Source: Ricinus communis (taxonomy: Eukaryota > Streptophyta > Magnoliopsida > Malpighiales > Euphorbiaceae). Taken from it: 64,000 nt of DNA. This document shows positions 46,318 to 57,058 of the stretch, in pieces. A model generated the notes under the pieces. The model did not search any database and had not been told where the DNA came from. It worked only from the letters and a program-made list of their open reading frames with translations. The translations under genes and the position numbers were made by a program. The stretch lies in the NCBI RefSeq assembly GCF_019578655.1, contig NC_063261.1, forward strand, positions 3,492,201-3,556,200, in the 5' to 3' direction. The number at the start of each line of letters is the position of its first letter. Position 1 is the first letter of the stretch.

Positions 46318-46909
46318 TATATATACATAGTATATATGAAAAAAAAAATTTGACTTATTTCTTAGCTCTTAGCTCTTCTAAATTTAATTCTTATGAGCAT
46401 CATTTACTTCAAATAAGGCTTAGTGACTATTTTTGTTGTTTTGGCACTCAGCTCCTGAAGCATTCATTTTAAATAAGTGGATGATTTTTCAGTATACTTT
46501 ACACTTCTATCCAAATATTCTTACCTTTACCTTAGCCACATTTCAGCCCTTGTAAAGACCCTTTAACTTTGGTATTCATTTATTCGCGGTAGCAAAGATG
46601 AGATTGATGAGCAAGCTTATGGTAAACAGGTTGTGTGCAGCTGCGTTGAGGAAATTTTCTTGTTTACCTGTAAATACTGTTAGTGATTTGAGAGATTCCT
46701 GTGAGGCAATGGTTCTTAGTCTTTAATGCTGAATTGTTTTATAAGTTGTACTTCGAGATGGTATTATTATAGTTTTTCTTTAAAGGTGTATAATTTATTA
46801 GTTACTTGAGTTTCATTCTTTATATGTTGAATAAGGTTGAGTTGTGAGCTTTAGTATGGATTTTGACGGGTGATTGTTGCTTGTGCATGTATTGAGTTCT
46901 TAATTTCTT
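46318..46909 (+). other. E4 3' untranslated region, distal part
   Basis: No gene. Continues E4 after S3 and is colinear with E2 15240-15825. Confidence 0.65.
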
Positions 46910-46942
46910 GAGGACAAGCAAAAGCTTAACTGTGGGGTGATT
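46910..46942 (+). other. E4 polypurine tract
   Basis: GAGGACAAGCAAAAGC, then TGTGGGGTGATT, directly before the LTR start TGATGTGC at 46943. Confidence 0.75.
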
Positions 46943-48089
46943 TGATGTGCATCATTTTATACATGTTTACATGCCCAATTGTTTACATTTTTTTAGCATA
47001 GTTATCTTGTTTTATGCCATAATCACCTGTGTTTTGGTTCCTTTCACGTTTCAAGTCATTATCGAGGGACATTATCAGTAATCGAGGGAAATACACGCAA
47101 TTACAGACCAGAATCCATCAAAATTTAGCAAGGACTAGCATTTCAAGGTTGAGTACGGCCTGGACTCTGGCCGTACTGAACCATCAAATAATTGACCTTC
47201 AAGAGTGCCATTTTGGCACGGTTTTCAAAGCTACCACGGCCTCCACCATGGTCCGTGGTGGCTTAGCACCAGCGAGGCCACGGCCAGGAAGAAGTCATAA
47301 TTTGCGGGACGCGGAGGTCCAGCACGGCCTGGACTCTGCCCGTGCTGATCTGCACGGGCTTGACCATGGCCGTTCTGAGAGATTTATATAGGCAAATATG
47401 ATTTATTGAATTAGGGTTCGATTTTCTGACTTGATTTCACATATACAAGCATAAGCCATCTTTTCCCAGACTTCAATACTCGACCTTAGAAGACCATTTC
47501 ATCTATTGAAGGAAGGATTACATTGGTTTTAACATCAAATTGAAGATTAAGAGGAGATTTAGGAGCATTCAAGAGGCAAATTAGGGTTTATCATTTTGAA
47601 TTGGGAATTTAGGGTTTCTCATCCAACTTGAAGAAGAAGGGTGTACACGCCTTCAGTTTACTTTTATGAATTTGTTCTTTACTTTGTGTTGCTTATTAGT
47701 ATGAGTAACTAAATCTGTCAAACCCATTGGGGTTCCTATGTTGTTGGATTGATCCACAGGTAATTGTATCCACGGGTAATTGCAATTGGTAATCAATATA
47801 ATCTCTATCTTCACTAAAATCCAACTAGCTTGGGTCCCCCTGGGTTTGCTTTTTCCTTTGATTATTCTCCTAAATCCTTTCAAATTATTTGACACTTAGT
47901 TAATCGCTTGTTTATATTTAATAATAGCATAATAACTTCTTTGATTTTGTTAAGGTTAGATAACATAAGATGCTATAGTAGTTCTAGGATCACCTTTTCC
48001 CAAGAATACTACCATGATACTCACCATTTGTGCTAGTCTGCATCGATGGGTTCACTGCCTTAGATTTTAGCTACACAAATAGCTTATCA
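46943..48089 (+). repeat. E4 3' LTR (1147 bp)
   Basis: Begins TGATGTGCATCATTTTATAC and ends AAATAGCTTATCA. TATA box TTTATATAGG at 47383-47392. U3 contains GCACGGCCTGGACTC and related CACGG half-sites. It is followed immediately by the inverted LTR at 48090. Confidence 0.85.
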
Positions 48090-49448
48090 TACTGCAGCAT
48101 CTTATGTTATCTAACCTTAATAAAATCGATAAAGTTACTATTCTATGACTAGATGCAAGCTAAGTGATTAACTGAATGTCAAACAGTCTGCAAAGATTTA
48201 GTGAAACAATCAAAGGGAAAAAAAGCAAACCTAAGGGGACCTAAGCTAGTTGGATTTTAGTGAAGGTAGAGATTATATTGATTACCAATTGTGATTACCC
48301 ATGAGCAGATTCTAAATTGAATTCGATTTCCCTCTCGAGAATATCAAATCCCTAAACCTAAGAACCTAAACGATGGAATCTCTTTCTAACGTTTAATTTT
48401 TGGTTAGCCTTAAGATTAAATCCACTGCTATTAAGAGTTGTTAATTCTTAATCTGGCTAGTCAATTACCCTTATCTCTAAGTGATCATTAATCAGTTCTT
48501 GCTATTCAAATATCCAATTACTAAATGAACTTCTGAATTACATAAAGCAATCTAAACATCACAATTCACAGCGTCTCATGAATGATGCAATTTCTTATTA
48601 ATAATGAAAGTAAGAAGAATACAAGCATTGATAATCAAAATCTCATAAACATTAAATGCAATCCAACAACAAAGGAACCCCAATGGGTTCAACAGTTCTA
48701 GCTACTCATGTTAATAATAACACAAAGTAAGGAACAAAAACAAAAAAGCAAATTGAAAATATGTACACCCTTCTTCTTCAAGTCAGATGAACAGCCCTAA
48801 ATCCCTAAATCTAATTGATGAACCTCAAATTTCCTCTTGAATGCCTCCAAATCCACTCTTGATCTTCAATGTGATGCTTAAACCATTGGAACCCATCCTT
48901 CAATATGCGAAATAGTCTCCTAAAGTCGAATATCAAAGTTTGAAAAAGTATGGCTCGTGCACGTATGTGAAAAATCAATTCAGAAAATTGAACCCTAGCA
49001 AAATAATTTGGTTTTGCCTATATAATTATCCCAGCATGGCCGTGGTCAAGCCCGTGCTATCCAGGCCGTGCTGAACCTCCGAGTCTTGAAAATTAGGTCT
49101 TCTCCCTAATCGTGCCCTCGCCGATGCTGAGCCACCATGGGCCGTGATGGAGGCCGCAGTGGCCTCGAAAACTGTGCCTAAAGGACACTTTTAAGGGTCA
49201 AATTTTGATGGTTTAGCATGGCCAGAGTCCAGGCCGTGCTCAACCTTGAAATGGTAGCCCTTGCTCAATTTTGATGGATTTTGGTCCATATTTGCACATA
49301 TCTCCCTTGACTACGGATAATGTCCATTGATGATCACCCGAAACATGAAAGGAACCAAAACACAGGTGATTCTAGCATAAAATAAGATAACTATGCATAA
49401 AAATGGAATTAATTGGGCATATAAACATGTGTAAACTAATGCATATCA
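48090..49448 (-). repeat. E3 5' LTR, lacking its U5 end
   Basis: Minus strand. Its LTR start TGATATGC is at 49448, next to the TSD AGGGT (49449-49453). The other end is cut at 48090 by E4. It aligns with the E3 3' LTR at 20769-21818. TATA-like TATATAATT at about 49018-49026. Confidence 0.78.
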
Positions 49449-50413
49449 AGGGTCCTTTTGACTGACCCCGCTTATCGAGCCTGGTTCTTAGGCGAAAGGA
49501 TCTACAGCTAGGGGAGGGGGCCTAGTAGACGCCAAGTTCCTCTATCTCCCCTTCTCTCCATGTTTTGGACGGCTCACCTTGTCGTTGAGGAGCTGGCAAG
49601 GAGCTTGGAAGGATATGATGACTTCGATGATCTTACTATTCGATCCATATGACAGACTATACTTCATTCCTCAACTACTAGGGCACATGCCCTTCGATGA
49701 TGATACCATGACACAGGTCCGTTCGTGACTTTGCCGAGTGTTCATTTTCTCTTTTCTTGCTTGGTTACCCATTTAGCTGCTCTGCTATAGTTCATCCATC
49801 ATGTGCCTCTGGCTTCTGAGTTGATAAAGGGGCAGTCTACTCGTCGTTCTAGGCCCTCCCATATCTCAAGCTCCTCTAAAGGTATTTCATCAAAGGCACC
49901 TCCTGCGATGATGTTAGACGTGGTGCTAGGGAGTGTCCCATTTCTTCCAAACTTGATAGTATCCCAATAGAGTCTCGGTGATGCCATAGAGCATCAGCTT
50001 GATATGGAGCAGTGGCTTCCTCTGGAGTTAACTCTAGGAAATTGCACATACATAAGTTATTATTTTTGGTACTTTTAATAATCATACAGGTTCAGAGAGA
50101 TAAGTTTGAGCACGTACATCAACTAGTTAGTGCTGTGAGAAGGTAGTTCTTTGTCCTTAGCAAGGATTGGTGGGTAAGAAAATAAATTATGAAATATGAA
50201 ATATTTGCATGTTTGAAATATAATGGCTAACTCCTTTGGGTTTTCTTCAGAGGGAACATAGGGGCATGCAAGGGCAGGTGGATGGTCGCCAATGCCAAAT
50301 CGAGGCCAAGCAGTCCATGATGGATACTTTAACACTCCAGTTGTCCAATCTTCAGACTTAGGAGATTGATACTGACTATGACGAAGGGATGAGGGATTCA
50401 AGAGAGTGCCCTG
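49449..50413 (+). pseudogene. Plant-mobile-domain pseudogene, 3' half
   Basis: Resumes the frame broken at 20768: HRRVLLTDPAYRAWFLGERIY. Further exons are suggested at about 49789-50040 (HHVPLASELIKGQS, SSSSKGISSKAPP), 50092-50172 (KFEHVHQLVSAVRR, ending in TGG/GTAAGA) and 50253-50413 (after TTCTTCAG; REHRGMQGQVDGRQCQIEAK, a likely coiled coil). In-frame TAG stops lie at 49509, 49968, 50144 and 50359; no TAA or TGA was found in these frames. The modular, serine-rich and coiled-coil end is typical of PMD proteins in plants. Non-functional. Confidence 0.62.
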
Positions 50414-50851
50414 ACTTTGGATTGTGCTACCATTTTATTGTATGTTTTTTGCTAATTTTTTATAAACTTAGAACTTTTCAAGATATAAAATTAAGCACTT
50501 TGATGTTTAAATCCATGCTTTGCCATTAATTTGTTGTCCATATTGTATATTTTGGACTTACACACGATCAGGAGCTTGAGAAAGTGCCTAAAAACCCCTC
50601 AAAAAGTTGAAAAACACACGATGAAGTACATAAATGATTTAGCTCTGCAATTGTAGAGTCTAAAATAAACTGTATTTTTTTGGGCCTTTAAATGCACATG
50701 CACCCCTCACCTTCTCCATACATGATTCACACTTCAAATTGACAAACCATAACTCAAAAAAGTGCTTAAAGCCTTCCAAACTCTTCTCAAAATCCTAACT
50801 AGTGATGAATAAATCAAACTTGGGAAATTCAACGTTTCCTCCTTTAGATCC
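50414..50851. other. Spacer between two mobile-domain pseudogenes
   Basis: No gene seen. The first 150 bases are AT-rich like a plant 3' UTR. The last part leads into the ATG at 50852 with TTTCCTCC. Confidence 0.4.
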
Positions 50852-51380
50852 ATGCAACACACCAAACTTGTTTATAGGTTTTTTCACTCTATCGTTAACT
50901 TTTGGTACCCAAAAGACCACATTTTTCGATTCAACAGGCAAGAGCTATGTCCCATGATTAAAGAGTTCTTTGCTATTCTTGGAGGCCCTATGCATTCTAC
51001 TCATCAAATTGCTTTGCCAAGGCTTGATGATCCTTTTCCTGGCAAATTGGTAGAGCTATTCAACATGTCCCCTGCTGAGGTACTTTCCCATTCCTTTGTT
51101 AAGTACATTACCTTTATTCCATTAATTTTCTTGCTATGAGAAGAAGGAAAATGGTATACTTTCTTGGATTAGGATGCTGGGCTTTTGCCTTTATGCCTAA
51201 CTCCTACTGATTTCTCCTCAAGGAGGGGGAGATATCATAATTACTGGCATTATTGACTATGTGAAGCACAGAGCAGATCTAGTTCTAGTCATCTTGGCTG
51301 AAACCATCACTGGGTTGGACATGTATAAAACCCATCAACAGTTTGGTGGCAGCCTAATTCTCTTACAGATATGCAACTAA
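50852..51380 (+). pseudogene. Second mobile-domain-like pseudogene
   Basis: Begins with ATG. The first 95 codons contain HSIVNFWYPKDHIFRFNRQE, LCPMIKEFFAILGG and KLVELFNMSPAE. This resembles the N-terminal W-P-H-F-F-ELTP--EE---LG block of plant mobile/DUF7745-type proteins. A donor-like GAG/GTACTT follows. Downstream, 51220-51380 reads GGDIIITGIIDYVKHRADLV, then LVILAETITGLDMYKTHQQF and GGSLILLQI, equal to the following block of this family, before a CTTACAG acceptor-like site. No complete frame remains. It lies downstream of, and in the same direction as, the PMD pseudogene, and antisense to element E7. Confidence 0.5.
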
Positions 51381-51565
51381 ATCTATTTTTTCTTTTATTC
51401 ATCTAACCCTAGCATGTCGTCGTAAGACCAAGCAAATACTAACTTTCTTTTTTTCTATTATTCTTTCTAATTCTCTCCTCGTCTCAGGAATTATATCATG
51501 CACTATCGAAATGTTCATTAGATTTTCATTTGTGCTTAGATTAAATGAATCAATTTGGATGGAAT

Positions 51566-51904
51566 TTATGTTAAACATGCACATGTTATGATTACTAAAA
51601 TGCACACTACCATTAGAAAAAATATCGCACAAGCAAAATTGGAGTTTATATCATTGGTCTTAGAAATAAAAGAAACATCATCCTCATAAAGATATGATAT
51701 TATTATATCATCATAAGATACATCAATGATATGCTTATCTATCAGAGCAGCTAGCTCATGTTGACTCGGCTTTTTAGGCAAAGAGATGAACTCTTCTAGC
51801 TTCAGCCCTTCTACCTTAATGGTGACTTTTTTCAATGAATTTTTGATACTCAGCTTGACCATCCTATTAATGATCAAATTCTTGAATATCTCAAATCCTG
51901 GCAC
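51566..51904 (-). pseudogene. E7 protease-RT linker
   Basis: 112-codon open stretch with LPKKPSQHELAALIDKH. It follows the protease in the same strand, so it should belong to the pol linker before RT. No RT motif follows. I do not recognise a fold in it; it could also be an element-specific extension. Confidence 0.4.
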
Positions 51905-52148
51905 CTTAGACTAAGCTACCATAATAGGTTCAGGCTCCCTATAGTAGAGCTTGTACACCTTGATAAATACATCTCTTAAAGTCTTACCCTTCGGTTTGCC
52001 CTCATCTTTATCCTTATGGTAACTCCGCTCATGTAGAGTTTTCTAACCTTTAAAGTCTGGTAGCTCTATAACACCCTGATGATTCTTCCCTAGCCCCATT
52101 TTAAGCATGAAGTCTATTTTCTTGAACACTTTAGGGTCCATTCAGTCC

Positions 52149-53005
52149 TTATAAAGAATAATAACTTGGAATCCATTTGGGGCTTTCCAACTCCTTAATA
52201 GCTTCTTGAATAGTCAAGACAGCCTTACCACCTTCGGCGTTGATAGTCACTATCTTACCTTTATGAGGGAAGTTGACCTTTTGGTGTACAATGGAAGGGA
52301 CTTCTCCTATGGCATGAAACCATGGCCTTTCTAGTAATAAAGCGAAGGTTACTGGGATGTCCATGATAGTGAATTCCACCCAGGATCCGATGGGACCTAT
52401 TTTTACCTATGCTAAAAAATCCCTTACACATCTCTCTTTATCTCATCGTCGGCCCTTATAATCATATTTGATAGTTTGAGGTCTTTCACAGTCATCCCCA
52501 GCTTAGGGAATGTGTGAAAGGGACACACATTGATGGCTGACCCATAGTCCACCATCACACATGGGGTTCTTTTCCTTTTAACCTCTCTTGAAATATAGAA
52601 AGCCTTATTATGGTCTCTTTCATCTAGTGGTTGGTCTTCATTCGAGAAAGTGATCATCTCAATGATTTTGTCAGTTACAGTTTTGATCATTTCCTTGAGG
52701 GTAGCTATTGTGCTAATAGTTATACTAGACAAGGTGTAGATTAGAGCCTTTTTGTGATCCAATGAGTGCATCAATAGCTCCGAGATGTCTATCATCTTCT
52801 TATCCTTCTTCAGCTACTCTAACAATCCTTTGTCCCCTTCTACAGGCGCTCTCTTGACTTCCTTGAGCTTTTGTACCCTTGCATATTCACCCTTACCTAC
52901 TGGCTCGACTTCTTTGTCAAAATCGTTATCTGTCCAGATATCCTTTACTCTGTTGTCTTGGACATTGCACTCATCTCCAGAGCTGTACTGAATGTCAATG
53001 GCCAT
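52149..53005 (-). pseudogene. E7 gag-protease junction and protease
   Basis: Nearly continuous. Open stretch 52814-53005, then after one TAG at about 52811-52813, 52424-52795 with EMITFSNEDQPLDERDHNKA and the active-site-like MVDYGSAINVCPFHTFPKLG. Then, after a short frameshift with another TAG, 52149-52379: EFTIMDIPVTFALLLERPWF and HAIGEVPSIVHQKVNF. Tat-lineage proteases show ITFTDEDLP--G--H-KAL, LVDNGS-LNVMP and YNLLLGRPWIH--GAVPSTLHQ. The active-site Asn/Ser position is Tyr here (D-Y-G), which should abolish activity. Confidence 0.75.
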
Positions 53006-53049
53006 TATCGACTTCTTTTCACCCTCATTCCATACCTCTAAAAGGCAAA

Positions 53050-54632
53050 ATTCACCAGCTGCTTGATCATCATTTGATTCCTAACTACTTGTATAATATC
53101 CTTAACTTGAATGTCAACCGAAGGAGGCTCGCGTAACAGACTTTGAAATCGAATTTTCCAAAAGGCTACCCTAGTAGGTCTTCAAATTCATACCAAGCAA
53201 GTTGCTTCACTTGCCATTCCCTGTAGTTTATTAAGTCCTAAAATTTATGCCTAAGGCCGTAACACTAATCCATTACATGCTAGAAAAACCTAGTGATACT
53301 CACAATATTGGTCATTGTAAGGGTTAGGAATGCTTCTTGGTGATTGTGGCTTAAGTTTCCCGCTCCTTTTTAGATGTTAGAATACCGTGGATAATGATGC
53401 CCTCAATTTAGTGAAGGTTGTTTGTGGGCTCTAGCTCAAGCTCAGGTTAGGATATATCTTAGGAAGAGTTCATGACCTCCTCTTCGCTGAAGTGAAGAGT
53501 GATCATGGACACTTTGTTTTGTGGTGGTGTGTTTCTATAGTTTGGTAGGGGTTTTCTTCTAGTGCTTGGTGGAATTTGCAGTAGGTGTTTGGTTTCTAAG
53601 TAGGTGCATTAAGGTTAGGTGGATTCTCGAGGGTGGTTGGTTATAGCATAATGCCATTTTATACTAACCTCTCAAAGTCCTTCTAAAGAGGTTGCTTGAA
53701 GTTAGACAACTTCCTTAATTGCTGGACAACATTCACATCTAGGGTCCTACTCCCTCCAGCCTGATAATTCGGCCTTCTGCCAATTTACACAGTCTTTCTC
53801 TTGTCATTCTCTATCCCTTCGGCTTGAAGCCCGTCATTATATAGGTCCATGAAAGTCTTCGGGTTCATCATATAAAGCCTTTCAACCCATTCTGGAAGAA
53901 CATTTCAGAGCACCATATGAACCCAGTCCTTTTCAGAGGGTTTAATTTTTATCAATCCCAACCCGCCTTATTCCTCCACTTAGTCAAGAAATCGGAGAAG
54001 GACTCATTTGGCTTTTGCTTAGTGGACTCGAGGTCTTTGATTGACAATTCTAAATGAGTGTTGTAGTCGTATTACTTGACAAAAGAAATACATAAATCAT
54101 GCCATTCTACTTTGGCAGATTTCTCTAATCCATGATACCAGTTTACAACGGGTCCTTCTATAGATAACACAAACAGCTTGACAATTTGGGTCCTACTTGA
54201 TTGAGTAGTTCCCATGATGGTGATTTAGATTGACTTTCAGATCACCAGACCTATTGAACTTGTTCATCTCGCGCATCCTAAACTCTACAGGCAACTTGTC
54301 TTTGCCCATCAAAACCAACTCTTCAAAATCATAGGTTAGGTACAACATGCCTTGCATCTTGTTAAGCCTAACGCTCAAGCCACTTACAACTTCATTAGTG
54401 GCAAGGGCAGTCTCTCTTTTGGCATGGTCCAACATGAACTCGTCAAAGTCCCAAAGATTATAAGGCACTCTTCTCTTAGCAAGGTCTTAAGCATTAGCAT
54501 TAGCGGCAGCTGGGGTAGCGACTACAGCCGGATCAATAACAATAGGATTGTTAGCTACTGGGAAAATTGAAGCAATCAGGGCGTCAGGCGGGGCTTGATT
54601 TGTAGCCATTCCAGCCAAAAGTTGTTGAAGAT
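53050..54632 (-). pseudogene. E7 gag region, heavily decayed
   Basis: The right part (54193-54468) is open and has MQGMLYLTYDFEELVLMGKD then LPVEFRMREMNKFNRSGDLK, matching the Tat-type gag entry IPPKFK-PEF-KYDGT-DP--HL. The left part can be read only in pieces with frequent stops. The capsid and zinc-knuckle blocks cannot be placed with confidence. Confidence 0.55.
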
Positions 54633-54637
54633 CCTCT

Positions 54638-56103
54638 TGATGTGCATAGTTTTACACATATTTGCTTGTATATTATTATGTACTATCTTAGCAATTATTG
54701 TGCTTTTACTCCAAGATCACCCTGTGTTTTGTTTTCTTTTACATTTTAGGAGAATTTATAGGACCATCATCAGTGTTTGAGCAATTATAGATCAATACGT
54801 GTCAAAACAGATGGGAATTCATCAAAATTGGACAAGGGCTCGCATGTCAAATATTGAGCACGACCTAGGTCAAGGCCATGCTGATCAACATGGCCTGGAC
54901 TCTGGCCATGACCAACCATTAGCCTTTGATCCTCAAATGTGGCATTTTGGGCACGGTTTCCAAGGCTATCACGGCCTCCAGCATGACCCGTGGTGGCTCA
55001 GCATTGGCAAGGGGCACGGCTAGGAAGAAAACCTAACTTGCAAGATCCACAGCCTGGACTTCCGCCATGCTGGGACAAGTATATAAGAAAAGCGATTTCT
55101 TAAGCTAGAAAGGAAGGAGGAGGAGAGCTTTGGCGGCTAGTTCAATCTTTGTAGGGTACTGAGTTCAGGAGAGAGTTACAGAGAGTGAGAACCTTGGAAT
55201 CGCAAGGTTCCGAGTTCAAAATAGTAGTGGAGCAAATAGAGAGGCAATTGGGGAGGTCAATCATAGTGCAGATTCAGATTTGGAGCTGTTCATCCAATTC
55301 GAAAGAAAAGGGTGTACATGTTTCATTTTCATTATTCTTTCATTGTAATTGATTTTCTAGTTGTTTTAAACATGAACATGTGTAGCTAGATCAGTTAAAT
55401 CCATTAGGATTTCTTTATTATGTTGGCTTAGTATTAAATTGTTGGATTGTTTGAGTTTAGTTTTGTATCCTTCTTACTTTCAGTATTAATAAGATAATGC
55501 ATTATTCATGAGACGTTGTGAATTGTGGTGTTTAGATTGCTTTATGTGATTGAGAAGTTCATTTGGCAATTGAAATTTTGAATAGCAAGAACAGGTTAAT
55601 AATCACTTAGAGATAAGGATAATTGACTAGCCGGATTAAGAATTAACAAAGCTTAATAGAGGCGGGTTAAAGCTTAATGCTAATTTAATAACCAATCGTT
55701 AGGGAGAGATTCCAACTTTAGGTTCTTAAGTTTAGGAATTCGGTTATCGAGAGAGAGAAACCGAGTTCAATGAAGAATTCATCCACGGGTAGCATGATTG
55801 GACTCATCAATTTGTTATCTTGTCTTTGATTGCCAACTAGTCTAGGTTCCCTTTGGGTTTGCTTTCTTGTCTTGATTGTTTCATTTATCCATTCATTCCT
55901 GCATCTCACTTAGAACTCAACTTGTAGTTATTAGGAAATTTAGAGATTATTCATCATTCATTTTAGGCTAATATAACAGAGAACAAAGTAGTAACTCTGG
56001 GCTTTCACTTTCCCGAGGGATACGACCTTGATACTCGCCATTAGTGCTAGACTGCATCGATAGGTTCACTGCCTTAGATTGTAGCTATATAAATAGCTTA
56101 TCA
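54638..56103 (+). mobile_element. S2: solo Athila-type LTR (1466 bp)
   Basis: Starts TGATGTGCATAGTTTTACAC and ends AAATAGCTTATCA. TSD CCTCT at 54633-54637 and 56104-56108. Same subfamily as S1 (shared TTTTACACATATTTGCTTG). TATA box GTATATAAG at 55079-55087. Inserted in the gag region of E7, opposite in strand. Confidence 0.92.
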
Positions 56104-57039
56104 CCTCTCCAATCACACCTCTCAGATCATCAATGACAATATTCTTAAGGATCTCAACATCCTGCTCATTAGCCCTTTCGTTGGCCTATTCCGATGTAGC
56201 TTCAATCTCTGTAGTAAAAGCTTGATGCCTTAGTCTTTCGAGGAGCTCTAGCATGGTTCGGATTCTTGGTGAGATGGGTATTCTCTCCAGTCTTCCATTG
56301 TCTTACCTTTTCCAAACCAAAGGAGAGTCTATATGGCTAAGAAAATAAGATGTTAGTGTGATGAATCTGATGCATGATGCACGTGATATGCACAAAGATA
56401 AGGAAATAAAAGGGTTAGCAAATATAGAGTTATTATACAAAGTATCCTTCCAATCTTATTTCTCCCACACACAGTTTGTGGTAAGTCTTTCTTCCCTAGG
56501 ATTTTAGATATGGGCTTTCTATCAATAGGGGATAGTAGGCTCGATGTGGATGCAATAAGCTTTTAAAGCAGATTTAAAATAAACAAGATGATCTTTTATA
56601 TATAAGTGTAAAACCTGCATATTTATTACCTAGGGCCTGATTTCATTTTTTTGGGCCAAGGCTTTCCAATTTGTGGGCTTAAGCACTTATAAAAGACATC
56701 TCAAATAGGAAGTAATAAGATTCCTAAGGGAGATTGTTATTGTCATTACTATGAGCTAAGTCTTGGGTAAGGAAAAAAAAAGGCTCCTACAAGTAAAACT
56801 TGTTCTTCCTTGTCTCGTCTCCCCACTCAATGGTCCAAGCGAGGAAGAAAATTCACTTTTTAGTTATAAGTAATGGTTAGCCAGTGTCGCATTTCCAAGG
56901 TTTGAGTGGAACCAAAGAACCACTAACTAACGCCATAGGAGCTATTGGGACCAAAAGACGTAACCATGCAAATGATGCAAGAATCACTTGTTAAATAATA
57001 AAATTAAAGATAAACATACACTTGAATCAACTTCTCTTA
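56104..57039 (-). other. E7 gag start and leader
   Basis: Right after S2 the minus strand may hold the first codons of gag (for example a reading MLELLERLRHQAFTTEIEAT near 56150-56260). Sequence from about 56340 to 57039 has no frame and is the expected leader between PBS and gag. Confidence 0.45.
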
Positions 57040-57058
57040 TCCCTAATGAAGTCGCCAT
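57040..57058 (-). other. E7 primer-binding site
   Basis: Minus strand ATGGCGACTTCATTAGGGA directly follows the LTR end CGCCCACA. The Tat/Ogre group uses TGGCGACTCCACTGGGGA-type sites (tRNA-Arg is the primer I recall for the group); this copy differs at a few positions. Confidence 0.65.

Larger units (their letters stand above)
42362..48089 (+). mobile_element. E4: Athila-type element, 3' half
   Basis: Starts abruptly inside the second ORF at the position equal to 13572 in E2. It continues through the proline-rich end, the 3' region (split by S3), the PPT and the 3' LTR. No 5' portion is present. The base run after the LTR end is TACTG. In 40686-40690 TACTG is the matching position of another LTR copy, consistent with E4 having landed inside an inverted LTR of that type. 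Confidence 0.78.
20769..49448 (-). mobile_element. E3: Athila-type element, host of the nested block
   Basis: The left border is a 3' LTR (20769-21818) and the right border a 5' LTR remnant (48090-49448), both minus strand. The flanks carry the 5-bp repeat AGGGT (20764-20768 and 49449-49453). Flanking sequence joins into one reading frame (HRRVLLTDPAYRAWF) once the block is removed. The internal parts are 21819-22988 and 30455-35936; everything between belongs to later insertions or rearranged pieces. Gag, protease, RT, RNase H, integrase and the tail of the second ORF are present as remnants. Confidence 0.75.
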
